DNA from: Tupaia tana
Lineage: Eukaryota > Chordata > Mammalia > Scandentia > Tupaiidae
Length of the DNA: 64,000 nucleotides
Assembly: GCA_026018925.1 (NCBI GenBank)
Contig: JAKSZU010000026.1
Location: 14,747,127 to 14,811,126, forward strand
Direction: 5' to 3'
A program made the position numbers and the translations under genes. Positions 41,956-52,382 of the stretch are shown here, in pieces. Position 1 is the first letter of the stretch. Each line of letters starts with the position of its first letter. The notes below the pieces were generated by a model, which ran no database searches, had not been told where the DNA came from, and worked only from the letters and a program-made list of their open reading frames with translations.

Positions 41956-42170
41956 CTGGGCTGAAAGTTGCATGGTGGTTAAGGCACTGGATACCCACAT
42001 GGCTGACCACAAATACAGTCCTGCGCCCATGGCTTGGAAATCATGCCTGGCATATGAAAACGGAGAAGGGATTGCAGCAGGGCCATTCCCCCTCAAGGGT
42101 GATTTCTCACTTTCTTCTTTTTGTCTCTCTCTGGTGAGTTTATATGCCCTGTGGCAAAAATCTAAAAACA
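41956..42170 (+). mobile_element. F1L SINE, in L1
   Basis: GGGCTGAAAGTTGCATGGTGG head; CCATTCCCCCTCAAGGGTGATT; CCCTGTGGCAAAAATC end. The CCAAAATCCTGAG part of the body is deleted. Confidence 0.78.
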
Positions 42171-42739
42171 ATTGGCTATATTTGCAATTATGTACTTCTT
42201 GACTTTTTATTCTGTTCCATTGATCTATGTGTCTATCCCTTTACTATGTTTTTGTGATTATTGTAGCTTTGTAGTAGTTCTTAAATTTGCATAGTATGAG
42301 TCTTCCAACTTGCTTCTTTCAAATGTTTTGCCTATTTAGTTTCTTCATCTTACTATATATATTTTAGAATCATTTTGCCCATGTTACCAAAAGAACTATT
42401 GGAATTTTGATTGCAGTTAGATTAAATCTAGTACAGTTTGACAGAATTGTCATCTTAACAATGTCATATCTTCTAATTTATGAGCATGACATGTTTCTCC
42501 ATTTATTTGAATCATCTTTAGTTTCTTTCATCAGTATGTAATAGTTTTCAGCATATAATTTTTGTATGTATTATGTTAGATTTGTTAAGTATTTTGAGGG
42601 GGGAATCTGTTGTAAGTATCATTAATTTAAAATATTAGGTTCCTAATGGTTTTTAGTGTTAGAAATATGATTGAATTTGGTGTTGACCTTGTATTATGTG
42701 ACCTTTATAAGTATACTTATAAGTACTAGGAGTTTTTCT

Positions 42740-42980
42740 TTCTTTCTTTTTTCCCCCTAAATGTTGCCAGAGTGTGCCTACTGGAGAGAGACAGAGAAAG
42801 GGAAAATGAAAAAGTACCCTGCACAGGAACAGTTAGCCACAATCCCTTCTTCATTTCTCTTCTATTTGGGGGCTTTGGGCACTTGGTGTGTTTCTCAAAC
42901 TGCTGGGTCTGGGAGTTGAACTGTTCAGTCAGCTTTGTGGGATCCAGCTGCCTTAACCACCATGCCACAGGGTGACCTGG
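42740..42980 (-). mobile_element. F1L SINE, old, in L1
   Basis: AATGTTGCCAGAGTGTGCC, AACTGCTGGGTCTGGGAG, CACCATGCCACAGGGTGACC. Confidence 0.7.
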
Positions 42981-43014
42981 GACAGTAGTCTTTTTAAAAC
43001 TTTTTAATTTTACT

Positions 43015-43274
43015 GGGACCAGCAGTTGGCGTAATGGCTAGGTCACCGGACTCCCATGTAGTTGACCACGGTTTGAGTCCCAGACCCAGTAGCTTAAACT
43101 CATGCTGGGTGCATTTGTGTACATGCCTGATATCCCGAGAGGATAATGGAGGAGAAGGGATTGCGGCGTGGCCATCCCCAGTGGGGGGCATGATTTCTCA
43201 CTTTCTGTCTCTGTCTTTCTGGCAAGCACACGTGCCCTATAGCAAAAACCTCTCCAAAATAAACAAAATTAAAG
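43015..43274 (+). mobile_element. F1L SINE, in L1
   Basis: 13 bp TSD TTTTAATTTTACT (43002-43014, 43275-43287). CAGCAGTTGGCGTAATGG head; CCCTATAGCAAAAACCTCTCC end. Confidence 0.9.
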
Positions 43275-43460
43275 TTTTAATTTTACTGACTAGGTTATCC
43301 ACTACACTGTTGAATAGGAATAGTTGGAGTAGAAATCCTTGTCTTTTTAGGGGGAAAGCAGTATGTTTTTCCCCCATTGAGAATAATGTTAGCTTTGGTT
43401 TTTGTCTGTCTGTTTGTTGTTTTGGTAGATGTTCTTTTCTTTATGAGACTAAGAAGTTCA

Positions 43461-43613
43461 GGGGGCCAACAGGTGACATGGTGATTAAGGTGCTGGACTC
43501 CCACATAGCTGACCACAGTTTGAGTTCTGGACCTGGCTGCTTGCTTTGTCACTTTTTCTCTCTTTCTCTCTCTGTCTTTAGTCAGCACACATGCCCTATA
43601 GCAAATTAAAAAG

Positions 43614-43645
<32 letters not shown>

Positions 43646-43670
43646 GTTAAATAGTTCTTTATAAAAAAGA
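43461..43670 (+). mobile_element. F1S SINE, in L1
   Basis: GGGGCCAACAGGTGACATGG head; CCCTATAGCAAATT then (AAT)n (43614-43640) and AATAAAGTTAAATAGTTCTT. Confidence 0.83.
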
Positions 43671-43771
43671 TGGAGAAGTTCCTATTACGGGGTTCATTGC
43701 TTTCTACTACCAGCTTATTGAGAATTTTTATGTTGAATGAAGATTGAATAAAAATACTTTCTATTACTCTA

Positions 43772-44030
43772 TTTTTTTAAAAAATTATTTTCTTCATTGT
43801 AGAGTATATGTGCATGCTGGTGAGAGACAGATGTGCTCTCAACAGGCTCTCTCATGCAGCATCCCCCTTTCCCGAGCCGTTAGCACGTCAGGGTCTTGGG
43901 CACACCCATGTGCATGCCCTGCGTGTTTCAGGTTGGCCATGCTGAGAATCCAAATCTGTGCTTAGTCACGTGGTTTCCGGCACTGCATTTCAGGACATTG
44001 CTAACTATGCCACTAATCTGGGCTTCAAAT
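43772..44030 (-). mobile_element. F3 SINE, old, in L1
   Basis: TAGAGTATATGTGCATGCTGG, TCAGGGTCTTGGGCACACC, GCGTGTTTCAGGTTGGCC. Confidence 0.6.
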
Positions 44031-44169
44031 TTTGTATATCAATTGGTTTGGTCATATAGTTTATATTTTTTTAGACTATTAATATGGTGGATTGCATTGT
44101 TGATTTTTAAATTTTAGCCAGCTTTGCTTTCCTGGAGTAAACCCCACTTGAACATAATATATTCTTTTT

Positions 44170-44348
44170 TTTATTTTTAAAGAACTATTAAATTAAATTA
44201 ATTAATTTTTTAATTTGACCACAGAGGAACAGAGTGAGAGAGAGAAAGAGAAGGAAAGTGAGAAAACAAGCTGCCAGGTTCAGGACTCGAACCATGGTCA
44301 GCCATGTCGGAATCCAATGCCCTCAACCACCACGCCACCTGCTGGCCC
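44170..44348 (-). mobile_element. F1S SINE, in L1
   Basis: TSD about ACATATTCTTT. TTAATTTGACCACAGAGG to CACCTGCTGGCCCC. Confidence 0.83.
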
Positions 44349-44392
44349 CAAACATATTCTTTTAATATATTACTGGGTTTATTTTAATTTTT

Positions 44393-44568
44393 TTTTAGAA
44401 TTATTGATTTGATTTTATTCACTATTATTAGTATTTCACTTCACTAGAGAGAGACAGAGAGAGGGAGAGAAAAGGAAAGTGAGAAAGAAAGCCACCAGGT
44501 CCAGGACTCAAACCATGATCAGGCATGTGGGAGTCCAGCACTTTAACCACCATGCCACCTGCTGGCCC
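44393..44568 (-). mobile_element. F1S SINE, in L1
   Basis: TTCACTTCACTAGAGAGAGAC to CACCTGCTGGCCCC; only about 45 bp of L1 separate it from the previous copy. Confidence 0.83.
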
Positions 44569-44811
44569 CTTACTAGGTTTAATTTGTTAATATTTTGTTG
44601 AGGGGTTTTGTCTGTATTTCTGAGGAATATTGCACTGTGGTTTTTCCTTTTTTGTATCACCTTTGTTTAGTACAATTTTAAGGATGATATTGGCCTCATA
44701 ATATTAGTTGAAAAGTGTTCCCTCCACTTCTGTTCTTTGGAAGAGATTGTGTAGAATTGGTGTTATTTCTAATTTAAATATTTGTTGGAATTTGATGGGC
44801 ATAGAGAGTTT

Positions 44812-45056
44812 TGTTTTTTAGATTTTTGTCATAGGGCACATGCACTTGCTAGAGAGAGAGAGAGAGAGAGAGAAAGTGAAAAATGACCCCCTTGGAGGGA
44901 TGGCCACACCTCAATCTCTTCTCCTCCGTTCTCCTCTCAGGATTTTGGGCAAGCACACACGCCTGGTATGTTTTTCAAGATGTTGAGTCTGAGATGTGAA
45001 CCGCAGAGTCATCTATGTGAAACCCAGCACTTTTAACTACCAGGCCACCTGCTGCC
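44812..45056 (-). mobile_element. F1L SINE, in L1
   Basis: TAGATTTTTGTCATAGGGC, CCCCTTGGAGGGATGGCC, head end GGCCACCTGCTGCC. Confidence 0.82.
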
Positions 45057-45531
45057 TGAAGAGTTTTTAAATTTTTTTTAAAAGTTTCAAAATAAAAATA
45101 AAAAATTTAAATAGTTTTAGGACTTATTCACATAGTGTAATTATTCTTGGGTTAATTTTGGTATTTTGTGGTTTTCAAAGAATTGGTGAATTTTACTTAA
45201 ATTGTTTAGTTTGCATGCATTACAGTGTTCCCTGTCTTAGTGTCTATGGAATCTATGCTCATGGCCTTTCTTTTATTTCTCATATTGGTAAAGTGTGTCC
45301 CCTCTCCCCCCTTTTCCTTTGTCAGCCTAACTTAAAGCTTATTCTTTCAATGCATCTTTTCAAAAACCAGGTTTTGGCTTCATTTATTTTCTTCATTGTT
45401 TTTCTCTTTTCAACTTTATTGATTTTTGTTCTTACTATTTTCCCTTTCTTCTGCTTTCTTTCAGTTTATTTTACTCCTTTTTGGTCTCTTGAAAGGTATG
45501 CTTATATTGTTGATGTAAGACCTTTCTCCTT

Positions 45532-45573
45532 TTTCTTTTTTTCTGTTTTTGCCATAGGGCATTTGTGTTTGTC

Positions 45574-45610
<37 letters not shown>

Positions 45611-45818
45611 GAAAGGGAGATGGTGACAGGAAAAAGTAAGAAATCACCCTCCATAGATGATAGCCATACTGTAGTCCCTTCTCCTCCATTCTCCTGGGAT
45701 TTTGGACTGGCACACCCATGCACCCATCATGATTTCCAAGCTGCTGGGTCCAGGACTCGAACTGTGGTTGGCCATGTGAGAATCTAGCATCTTAACCATC
45801 AAGGAACCTGGTGGCTCC
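45532..45818 (-). mobile_element. F1L SINE, in L1
   Basis: GTTTTTGCCATAGGGCATTTG; (CAGA)n at about 45590-45612; head end AGGAACCTGGTGGCTCC. Confidence 0.82.
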
Positions 45819-46079
45819 TCTTTTTATATATATTTATGGCCAAAAATTCCATCTCATGTAGGATAGTACTTTATTTGTGTCCCATATTGGTATATTTTCA
45901 TTTTTCTTAAGTTTACAGTGTTTTTTAATTTATTTTGAGGCTTCCTTTTTAAAAATTATATACATTAATTGACATATAAGAGTTGTACATATTTAGGGAC
46001 CAGAAGACATAATTCATAGAATGTAACATTAAACATTTTAGCCTAATTTTAGTGTACAATTGAGTGTATTTTCTAAAAC

Positions 46080-46265
46080 ATTTACCAGAGGGGGGTGTGC
46101 ACTCACCAGAGACAGAGAGCAAAACCCCCAAACTTCTTTTGGTATTTTGGGTATAAATGCACATGTACCTGGTGTGCTTCTCAAGCTACCTGGTCGAGGA
46201 CTCAGAACTGCGAAGTCGATCATGTGGAATCCAGCTGCCTTAATCATTATACCACTGGCTGGCTG
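46080..46265 (-). mobile_element. F1/F3-like SINE fragment
   Basis: TTACCAGAGGGGGGTGTGCAC, CTGGTCGAGGACTCAGAACTG, CCACTGGCTGGC end; the middle is deleted. Confidence 0.65.
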
Positions 46266-46665
46266 TTGAGTGTTTTTTAGTATATGCTCAATGTTTTGCA
46301 ACTGTTACTGTCTTCCAAATCCAGAACATTTCATCATCATACACACGAACCTTGAACCTGTTAGCAGTCAGTCCCAATTGCCCTGCCTTATCATCCCCTG
46401 ATAACCGCTTGTCTGTTCCGGACCTTTTATATAAATGTCATCAGACTTCTTTCACTTAGCTCAATGTCTTCAGAGGTCATCTATGTTATAACATTTATCA
46501 TACTTCATTCCTTTTTATGGCTGAATAATATTCCATTGTATGGGTATACCCATTTTGTGTATCCATTTTTCAGTTTCTGGGCATTTGGGTTGTTTCCACT
46601 TTGTGGCTATTATGAAGACTGCTGCTCTAAATATATGTTTGGCTAGGAGAACGAGAGCATTTTGG
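46266..46665 (-). repeat. L1M 3' region fragment
   Basis: CTTTCACTTAGCTCAATGTC, GGCTGAATAATATTCCATTG and GGCATTTGGGTTGTTTCC. It repeats a segment also present near 40460, so it is a separate L1 copy. Confidence 0.75.
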
Positions 46666-46785
46666 GAACTGTTTTTCGTCTGCTAACAACTAGAGAAACA
46701 TCTCCATATTCAGGCTGGCAAGCAATAAAGAACTCTAGGGTCAGAAGTTCCTTCCATACATTTTGTGGTTGCACACAATGGTTTT

Positions 46786-47034
46786 TTTTTTTTGGAGAGG
46801 TTTTTCGCTATAGGGCGCGTGCGCTCGCCAGACAGACAGAGAGAGACATAGAGACAGAAAGCGAGAAATAGATGGTCACGCCGCAATCCCTTCTCCTCCA
46901 TTCTCCTCTCGGGATCTTGGGCACGCACGCACACGCGCCCGGCGTGAGTTGTAAGCCACCGGGTCCGAGACGCGAACCGCGGTCGACTACGTGGGAGTCC
47001 AGCGACATAGCCATTACGCTAACTGCTGGTTCCC
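46786..47034 (-). mobile_element. F1L SINE, youngest group, palindrome deleted
   Basis: Perfect 14 bp TSD CACACAATGGTTTT (46772-46785, 47035-47048). GAAATAGATGGTCACG shows a clean loss of the CACCCCCCAGGGGGG block; the rest is almost identical to 1740-2021. Confidence 0.94.
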
Positions 47035-47049
47035 CACACAATGGTTTTA

Positions 47050-47866
47050 TGTGACAATTCCCTGGAGCTCTTGAAGGTGCTTAATTAGCTATTCAGGTTG
47101 TATATGCCAGATTCTGAATTGTTCACACTGACTTCAGAAATGGAGAAAATAGTCATTTTAAGACATTAATAGTTATTAAGGCAAAGTACATTCACTGTGG
47201 AAAAAATAGGAATGCATTTAATCAAAAAGAAAAATGAACACTCTTCTGATTCTACCACCTACATATCAACATTGTTAATACCTTGTCACAGAATCTTACA
47301 GGGCTTTCCTTATGCAACATGTACTTTGATGTGTCTTTTAAGAATATATAGTATGTATTTTGAGGTCTTCCGTTTTCTTCTTAAAGGCTGATTTAAGAAA
47401 GCCATGAATGTCTTTGGTTACCAAACTACTTTTATAGTATCTCTAATGGCTATGTAACATTCCAGCATAAAGATAAAGCATAATGGAGCTGACCAACACC
47501 CTTTATTGAGTTAGATAATTTCTGGTTTTTCATGCTCATAAACATACCTTAATGACTACTTTCAACACAAAATCTTTGTAAAGTATTCTTATTTGTTTCC
47601 TTAAGAATTATACCTAGGAGTGGAATTACTGCATACTTGTAAGGCTTTTTCTCATCTATGGCCTAATGATCTCTTAGAAAGAGTAGTGTAATTTATAATC
47701 CTCTCTGAGTTTAAAAAAGTAAAAAAAGCTTGTGGCTTTACATCTTTAGAAGGGACAATTCTGAGAGGTAAATGTTTCAAATAAATCTATGACATAATAA
47801 AAATATGCAAAGCCATTTTACTTTATTTGTATATCAACTTACCATGATGAGCTAAGAAACTTGGGG
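47050..47866. other. KSR2 intron 1, probably old LINE remnant
   Basis: TACCTAGGAGTGGAATTACTGC near 47608 recalls L1M; the remainder is A/T-rich and unnamed. Confidence 0.4.
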
Positions 47867-47879
47867 CAGGCTTGGTTTT

Positions 47880-48173
47880 TATTTATTTACTTATTTATTA
47901 TTATTATTATTATTATTATTTTGGAGAAATTTTTGCCATAGGGCGCGTACGCTCGCCAGAGAGACAGAGAGAGACAGAGAGACAAAAAGCAAGACATCAC
48001 CCCTCAGGGGGGATGGCCATGCCACAATCCCTTCTCCTCCATTCCTTTCTTGGGATCTTGGTCATGCACACACACGCGCCCGGTGTGAGTTTAAGCCACC
48101 GGGTCCAGGACTCGAACCGTGATCGACTACATGGGAGTCCAGCAACATAGCCATTATGTTAACTGCTGGTCCC
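47880..48173 (-). mobile_element. F1L SINE
   Basis: TSD about CAGGCTTGGT (47867-47876 and just after 48173). (ATT)n tail; GTTAACTGCTGGTCCC end. Confidence 0.9.
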
Positions 48174-48200
48174 TCAGGCTTGGTATTTAAAAATGCATAT

Positions 48201-48463
48201 TTGGAGCCAGCTGGTGGCGTAGTAGTTAAGCACTGGACTCACACAGGGCCAACTGTGGTTTGAGTCCTGGACCTGGTAGCTTGACATTCACACTGGGCAC
48301 ACGTGCGTGCATGCCCAGATTCCCGAGAAGAGAATGGCGGAGAAGGGATGGTGGTGTGGCCATACCCCCTGGGGGGTGATTTCTCACTTTTTCTCTCTCT
48401 GTCTCTCTGGTGAGCACATGTACCGTATATAGAAAAAATCTCTAAAATAAATAAATGAATAAA
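48201..48463 (+). mobile_element. F1L SINE
   Basis: TGGAGCCAGCTGGTGGCGTAG head; CCCCCTGGGGGGTGATTTC intact; (AAAT)n tail. Approximate TSD AAATGCATA. Confidence 0.86.
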
Positions 48464-48781
48464 TAAAATGCATACTTTTAGTTGAAATAGAGTTTGAATC
48501 ATGTCAATGACAAGAAAGCCTAATTAGGTGACTTTTTTTTTTTCCACATGACATCAGAAAGGGGTGTAAATTTTACAGATAAGGTTGTCTGATTTCTAGG
48601 GATCACACAGTGGGTTATTCACAGAGCCAAGCAGGAAATCTACAGGAGGGAGACAGGCCATGGGTAGGATTCTTGGGAAGTGAGCAAGGGGTCATGGTGA
48701 ACTGGATAGCATGCGTCCCATGTAGGAATGTAAGGTGTTGCCAGTGGATAGGATTTGGGCCTTGGATTGTCAGATATTTTC
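48464..48781. other. KSR2 intron 1, possible MIR remnant
   Basis: TTTTACAGATAAGGTTGTC near 48572 may be reverse MIR; otherwise unique. Confidence 0.4.
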
Positions 48782-49080
48782 TTTCTTTCTTTTTTTTTTT
48801 AAAGAGAGATATTTGCTATAAGGTGTGTACACACACTGGAGAGACAGAAAGTGAGAAATCACCTCCCATGGGGATGGCCATGCTGCAGACCCTTCTCCAT
48901 TTTCTTCTCAGGATTTCAGATACACACACACACACACACACACGCTCCTGGAGTGAGTTTTTTTTTTTTTTTTTTTTTTTTTTCCCTGGAGTGAGTTTTA
49001 AGCCACTGGGTCCAGGACTCAAACTGCAGTCGAGTATGTGGGAGTCCAGTGAAGTAACCATTATGCCATCTGCTGGTCCC
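48782..49080 (-). mobile_element. F1L SINE carrying a tail-only insertion
   Basis: TSD GATATTTTC on both sides. Inside, 48962-48984 is about 22 T flanked by the duplicated CCTGGAGTGAGTTTT (48947-48961, 48985-48999). Confidence 0.87.
48962..48984 (-). mobile_element. Poly(A)-only retroinsertion
   Basis: T-run with a perfect 15 bp TSD and no other sequence. It looks like retrotransposition of nothing but an A tail. Confidence 0.7.
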
Positions 49081-49139
49081 TGATATTTTCACATTTCAAC
49101 AGAACTCCAGATGTAAAAATATTAAATGTGAAAATTCTC

Positions 49140-49425
49140 GGGAACCAGCAGTTAGCGTAATGGCTATGTCGCTGGACTCCCACGTAGTCGACCGCGGTTC
49201 GCGTCTGGGACCCGGTGGCTTACAACTCACGCCGGGCGCGTGTGCGTGCGTGCCCAAGATCCCGAGAGGAGAATAGAGGAGAAGGGATTGTGGCGTGACC
49301 ATCCCCCCTGGGGGGTGATTTCTCACTTTCTGTCTCTATGTCTCTCTCTGTCTGTCTGGCGAGCGCACGCGCCCTATAGCAAAAAAACCTCTCCAAAAAA
49401 AAACAAAACAAAACAAAACAAAAAA
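49140..49425 (+). mobile_element. F1L SINE, youngest group, complete
   Basis: Perfect 12 bp TSD GTGAAAATTCTC (49128-49139, 49426-49437). GGGAACCAGCAGTTAGCG head, B box GGTTCGCGTCT, intact CCCCCCTGGGGGG; (AAAAC)n tail. Confidence 0.95.
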
Positions 49426-49466
49426 GTGAAAATTCTCATTTTTTAAAGCTTTCAAAAGAAAAAATG

Positions 49467-49697
49467 TTGGCAAGTCATGGTGGCACAACATTAATGCAAT
49501 GCTCCATGATGTTGAAGCCACATGAGGAGGTCCCAAGTTCACATCCCAAGGCCTCCCTATACATGATAGGTGCACATGTGTGCCCATGATCCTGGCTGGG
49601 TGAGGCTGGAGGTATATCATGGCATGAAGACCTTGTTGGGGCGCTCTCTTTCTCTCTCTCTCTTATGGAAGAAATAAATAAATAAACTTAAAAAAAT
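49467..49697 (+). mobile_element. F2 SINE, best full copy
   Basis: GGCAAGTCATGGTGGCACAAC head, GCCACATGAGGAGGTCCCAAG, GGGCGCTCTCTTTCTCTCTC, GAAGAAATAAATAAATAAAC tail. Confidence 0.78.
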
Positions 49698-49717
49698 CAC
49701 TATTAAAATCATACCTG

Positions 49718-49990
49718 AGGACCAGCAGTTGGCGTAATGGCTATGTAGCTTGACTCCCATGTAGTCGACCGTGGTTTGAGTCCCAGACCTGGTAGCTTAA
49801 ACTCACGCCAGGCACATGTGCGTGCATGCCCAAGATCCCGAGAGGAGAATGGAGGAAAAGGGATTGCAGTGTGGCCATCTCCCCAGGCCGGGGGGGTGGG
49901 TGATTTCTTGCTTTCTGTCTCTCCGTCTCTCTCGGTCTTTCTGGCAAGCGTATGCACCACGCCCTATAGCAAAAACCTCTCAAAAAAACC
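49718..49990 (+). mobile_element. F1L SINE
   Basis: 11 bp TSD AATCATACCTG (49707-49717, 49991-50001). CAGCAGTTGGCGTAATGG head; CATCTCCCCAGGCCGGGGGG body. Confidence 0.92.
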
Positions 49991-50001
49991 AATCATACCT
50001 G

Positions 50002-50274
50002 TAGGTTGATTGGACTCAGCCCATGAACTATCCCTTTGTGTTCTCTGCCATATTTCCGGTGAGCAGCAATAAAATGTTTCTTTGCTACATTTGTGAACAT
50101 TTCAGTGGACAACTGAGCTCAATCCTGGGAAAAAATAATAGTCATTCTCACGCTTGCAAATACAGGTGACGTAAGCTTGTTTGAGCACCAAGTTCATATA
50201 TCCAAGTCTCAAGGAAACCTCACAGTCAGAATACCTGTGTTTAACATAGGGGCAGCAGAAAATGGATAAAAGTG
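50002..50274. other. KSR2 intron 1, unique
   Basis: Nothing recognised. Confidence 0.5.
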
Positions 50275-50354
50275 TTGGGTTGTTGGGAAAGTTATGATGC
50301 ATTTTTGTATAATAAAACATGGACAAATATGTTATGACTTTCCTGATGACCTAA
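50275..50354. mobile_element. 80 bp mariner-type MITE, second copy
   Basis: Left TTGGGTTGTTGGGAAAGTTA, right (other strand) TTAGGTCATCAGGAAAGTCA; TA at 50355-50356, TG on the left where TA is expected. Confidence 0.78.
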
Positions 50355-50356
50355 TA

Positions 50357-50950
50357 TAATAAATTAAAGGGCTGCTATTGTTCTGAAGTACTCACAGAAC
50401 AAAGAATTTGCTGGAGTTTGAGTAAGTTACCTCAGAACCCAACCTTGCCTTGTCACTGAAACTTTAGAATGGAAAATGCTTTAAAGTAGATTTTCCAGGT
50501 AAGAATCTCTATGGTGTTTTTGGTGAAGTTACCTTTAGATCAGAGCAACAATTTGCAGAGAATGTTTGCGAAGAACATGTAGTATTGATGTTTATTAGGG
50601 AATATGCCTCAGCCTTTGTTTCTGACATTGATATTTGTACTCATGGTATTTAATGAAAAGCAGACATTGCCTCACTATGACCTGAGCTAGAGCCTCACCA
50701 TTTTCCCCATTATTTCAGACGAATGTGCTTATATCTAAACAATGTTGGATGAGAAGAAGTTGCTGATAATCAACAGTATTGAAATAATTTGTGAATGTCA
50801 ATGATTTGATGGTTGATTTTTCCAGTCCTTCTCATCTGTGGGTTGAAAACATTACTGTGGTTAACCTGGAAAAGATGGGGTAACCAGTCTTTTCTAACCA
50901 ATCAGTTGCTTTTGCAATACTTCCTTTCTTTTTTTTTCGTTTGTCTGTTT
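50357..50950. other. KSR2 intron 1, unique
   Basis: No repeat or gene recognised. Confidence 0.55.
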
Positions 50951-50952
50951 TT

Positions 50953-51109
50953 TAAGAATTGTTTTACTTAACTTTATTTATTTATTTTAATTTGATGAGA
51001 GAGAGAGAGAGAGAGAGAGTGAGAAAGCAAGCCACGAGGTCCAGGACTCAAACTGCATTGGCCATGTGGGAGTCCAGTGCCCTTAACTACTATGCCACCA
51101 GCCAGCCCC
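50953..51109 (-). mobile_element. F1S SINE
   Basis: TAAGAATTGTTTTACTTAAC tail, (GA)n, head end CACCAGCCAGCCCC. Confidence 0.82.
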
Positions 51110-51120
51110 TTGCAATGCCT

Positions 51121-51393
51121 TTTTTTTTTTCTTTTTTGGAGAGGTTTTTGCTGTAGGGCATGTGCGCTTGGCAGAAAGACAGAAACATAGAGACAGAAAG
51201 TGAGAAGTCATCGCCCAGGGGGTATGGCCACACCACAATCCTTTCTCCTCCATTCTCTTCTCGGGATCTTGGGCACACACACACATGCGCCCAGCGTGAG
51301 TTTAAGCCACCAGGTCCGGGACTCGGACCCCACTTGGGTCTAGTCAACTACATGGGAGTCCAGTGACATAGCCATTTTGCTATCTGCTGGTCC
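51121..51393 (-). mobile_element. F1L SINE
   Basis: GGAGAGGTTTTTGCTGTAGG to TATCTGCTGGTCC, with an extra CCCACTTGGGTCTAG in the head. Confidence 0.88.
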
Positions 51394-51793
51394 TTTGCGG
51401 TGCTTTCTCATTGCATGGCTATGTAATTCTCCATTGAGGGCAAAGTAAGAGTTGTGATCAGGACCAGATAATCAATCAATTAATCAATCACTGTCTCTCT
51501 CTCTCTCTCACATACACACACACACAACACCTAGACACAAATTTCAAACCTATACAAAAGTAGAAAGGACAATATTATATAATGGATCATTATATGTGCC
51601 ACACAAATTCAATAATGATCCAATCATGGTCAGTTCTTCCCCTTTGCCCAAACCTCCCTGAATTGTTTTGCGCATGGGTTCTAAAAGGAAACTGGAAGAG
51701 AAGAGTCAGGGCTTTGGCATTAGGAGAAGTTGTCAGCCATTTGTGATGTCTCCTTTGAAAGGAGGACCTGGTGCCTAATTTCCTTCTTCCCTT
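51394..51793. other. KSR2 intron 1: microsatellites and L1M-like remnant
   Basis: (ATCA)n at 51470-51490, (CT)n at 51491-51509, (CA)n at 51515-51526, then AACCTATACAAAAGTAGAAAGG, an L1M-like line. Confidence 0.5.
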
Positions 51794-51808
51794 CCTTCCT
51801 TCACTTTT

Positions 51809-52076
51809 TTTTTTTTTTTTTTTTTGAGAGCTTTTTCGCTATAGGGCGCGTGCGCTCGCCAGACAGACAGAGAGAGACATAGAGACAGAAAGCGAGAAAT
51901 CACCCCCCAGGGGGGATGGTCACGCGCAATCCCTTCTCCTCCATTCTCCTCTCGGGATCTTGGGCACGCACGCACACGCGCCCGGCGTGAGTTGTAAGCC
52001 ACCGGGTCCGAGACGCGAACCGCGGTTGACTACGTGGGAGTCCAGCGACATAGCCATTACGCTAACTGCTGGTTCC
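51809..52076 (-). mobile_element. F1L SINE, youngest group
   Basis: Perfect 15 bp TSD CCTTCCTTCACTTTT (51794-51808, 52077-52091). B box GGTTCGCGTC; differs from 1740-2021 at only a handful of sites. It sits next to the tail of an F2 element. Confidence 0.95.
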
Positions 52077-52091
52077 CCTTCCTTCACTTTT

Positions 52092-52290
52092 TAACATTGA
52101 GAAAGAGACAGACGGACAGACATTCCCTGTTGGGAATGTCTTCACACTGTGATCCACTCCTAGTTTCAGCCAGCCAGATCATGGATATGCGTGGATGTAC
52201 CTTGTGTGCTTAGGGAGGTCCCAGGATGTGAATCCAGGACCTTTCCCAGGTACACCTGGTTGCATTACCACTGAGCCCACTCCTGGCCCC
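52092..52290 (-). mobile_element. F2 SINE
   Basis: GAGAAAGAGACAGACGGACAG, CAGCCAGCCAGATCATGG, CCACTCCTGGCCCC head end. Confidence 0.75.
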
Positions 52291-52382
52291 ATCTCTTCAT
52301 CATTCCACTTTGTGTTAAATGCATTGTACATACAAAAGTGAGTGGAAGCCTTGCACATACGTAGCTTACAATGTGCAGAATA

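Larger units (their letters stand above)
40160..45950 (-). mobile_element. L1M, reverse, mosaic of 3' region and ORF2, broken
   Basis: Read on the minus strand this is L1 from its 3' region back through ORF2. Plus-strand landmarks in order: TTGCTGAGTAGTATTCCATTG (40480), TCTGTTCCATTGATCTATGTG (42212), GCTTTGTAGTAGTTCTTAAA (42268), TTGACAGAATTGTCATC (42440), ATCCTTGTCTTTTTAGGGGG (43336), TATTAATATGGTGGATTGC (44078), TTTTGTTGAGGGGTTTTGTC (44592), TATTGGCCTCATAATATTAG (44688). L1 ORF2 encodes endonuclease and reverse transcriptase, but here it is shattered by stops, gaps and about 11 SINEs. It cannot be active. Confidence 0.82.

Noticed and set aside
43034-43609. 191-codon open frame on the plus strand
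   Set aside because: Made of F1 SINE and reverse L1 text; the same peptide fragments recur in many other SINE copies here.
45158-45787. 209-codon open frame on the plus strand
   Set aside because: It crosses from reverse L1 ORF2 into a SINE; composition is T-rich antisense repeat, not a gene.
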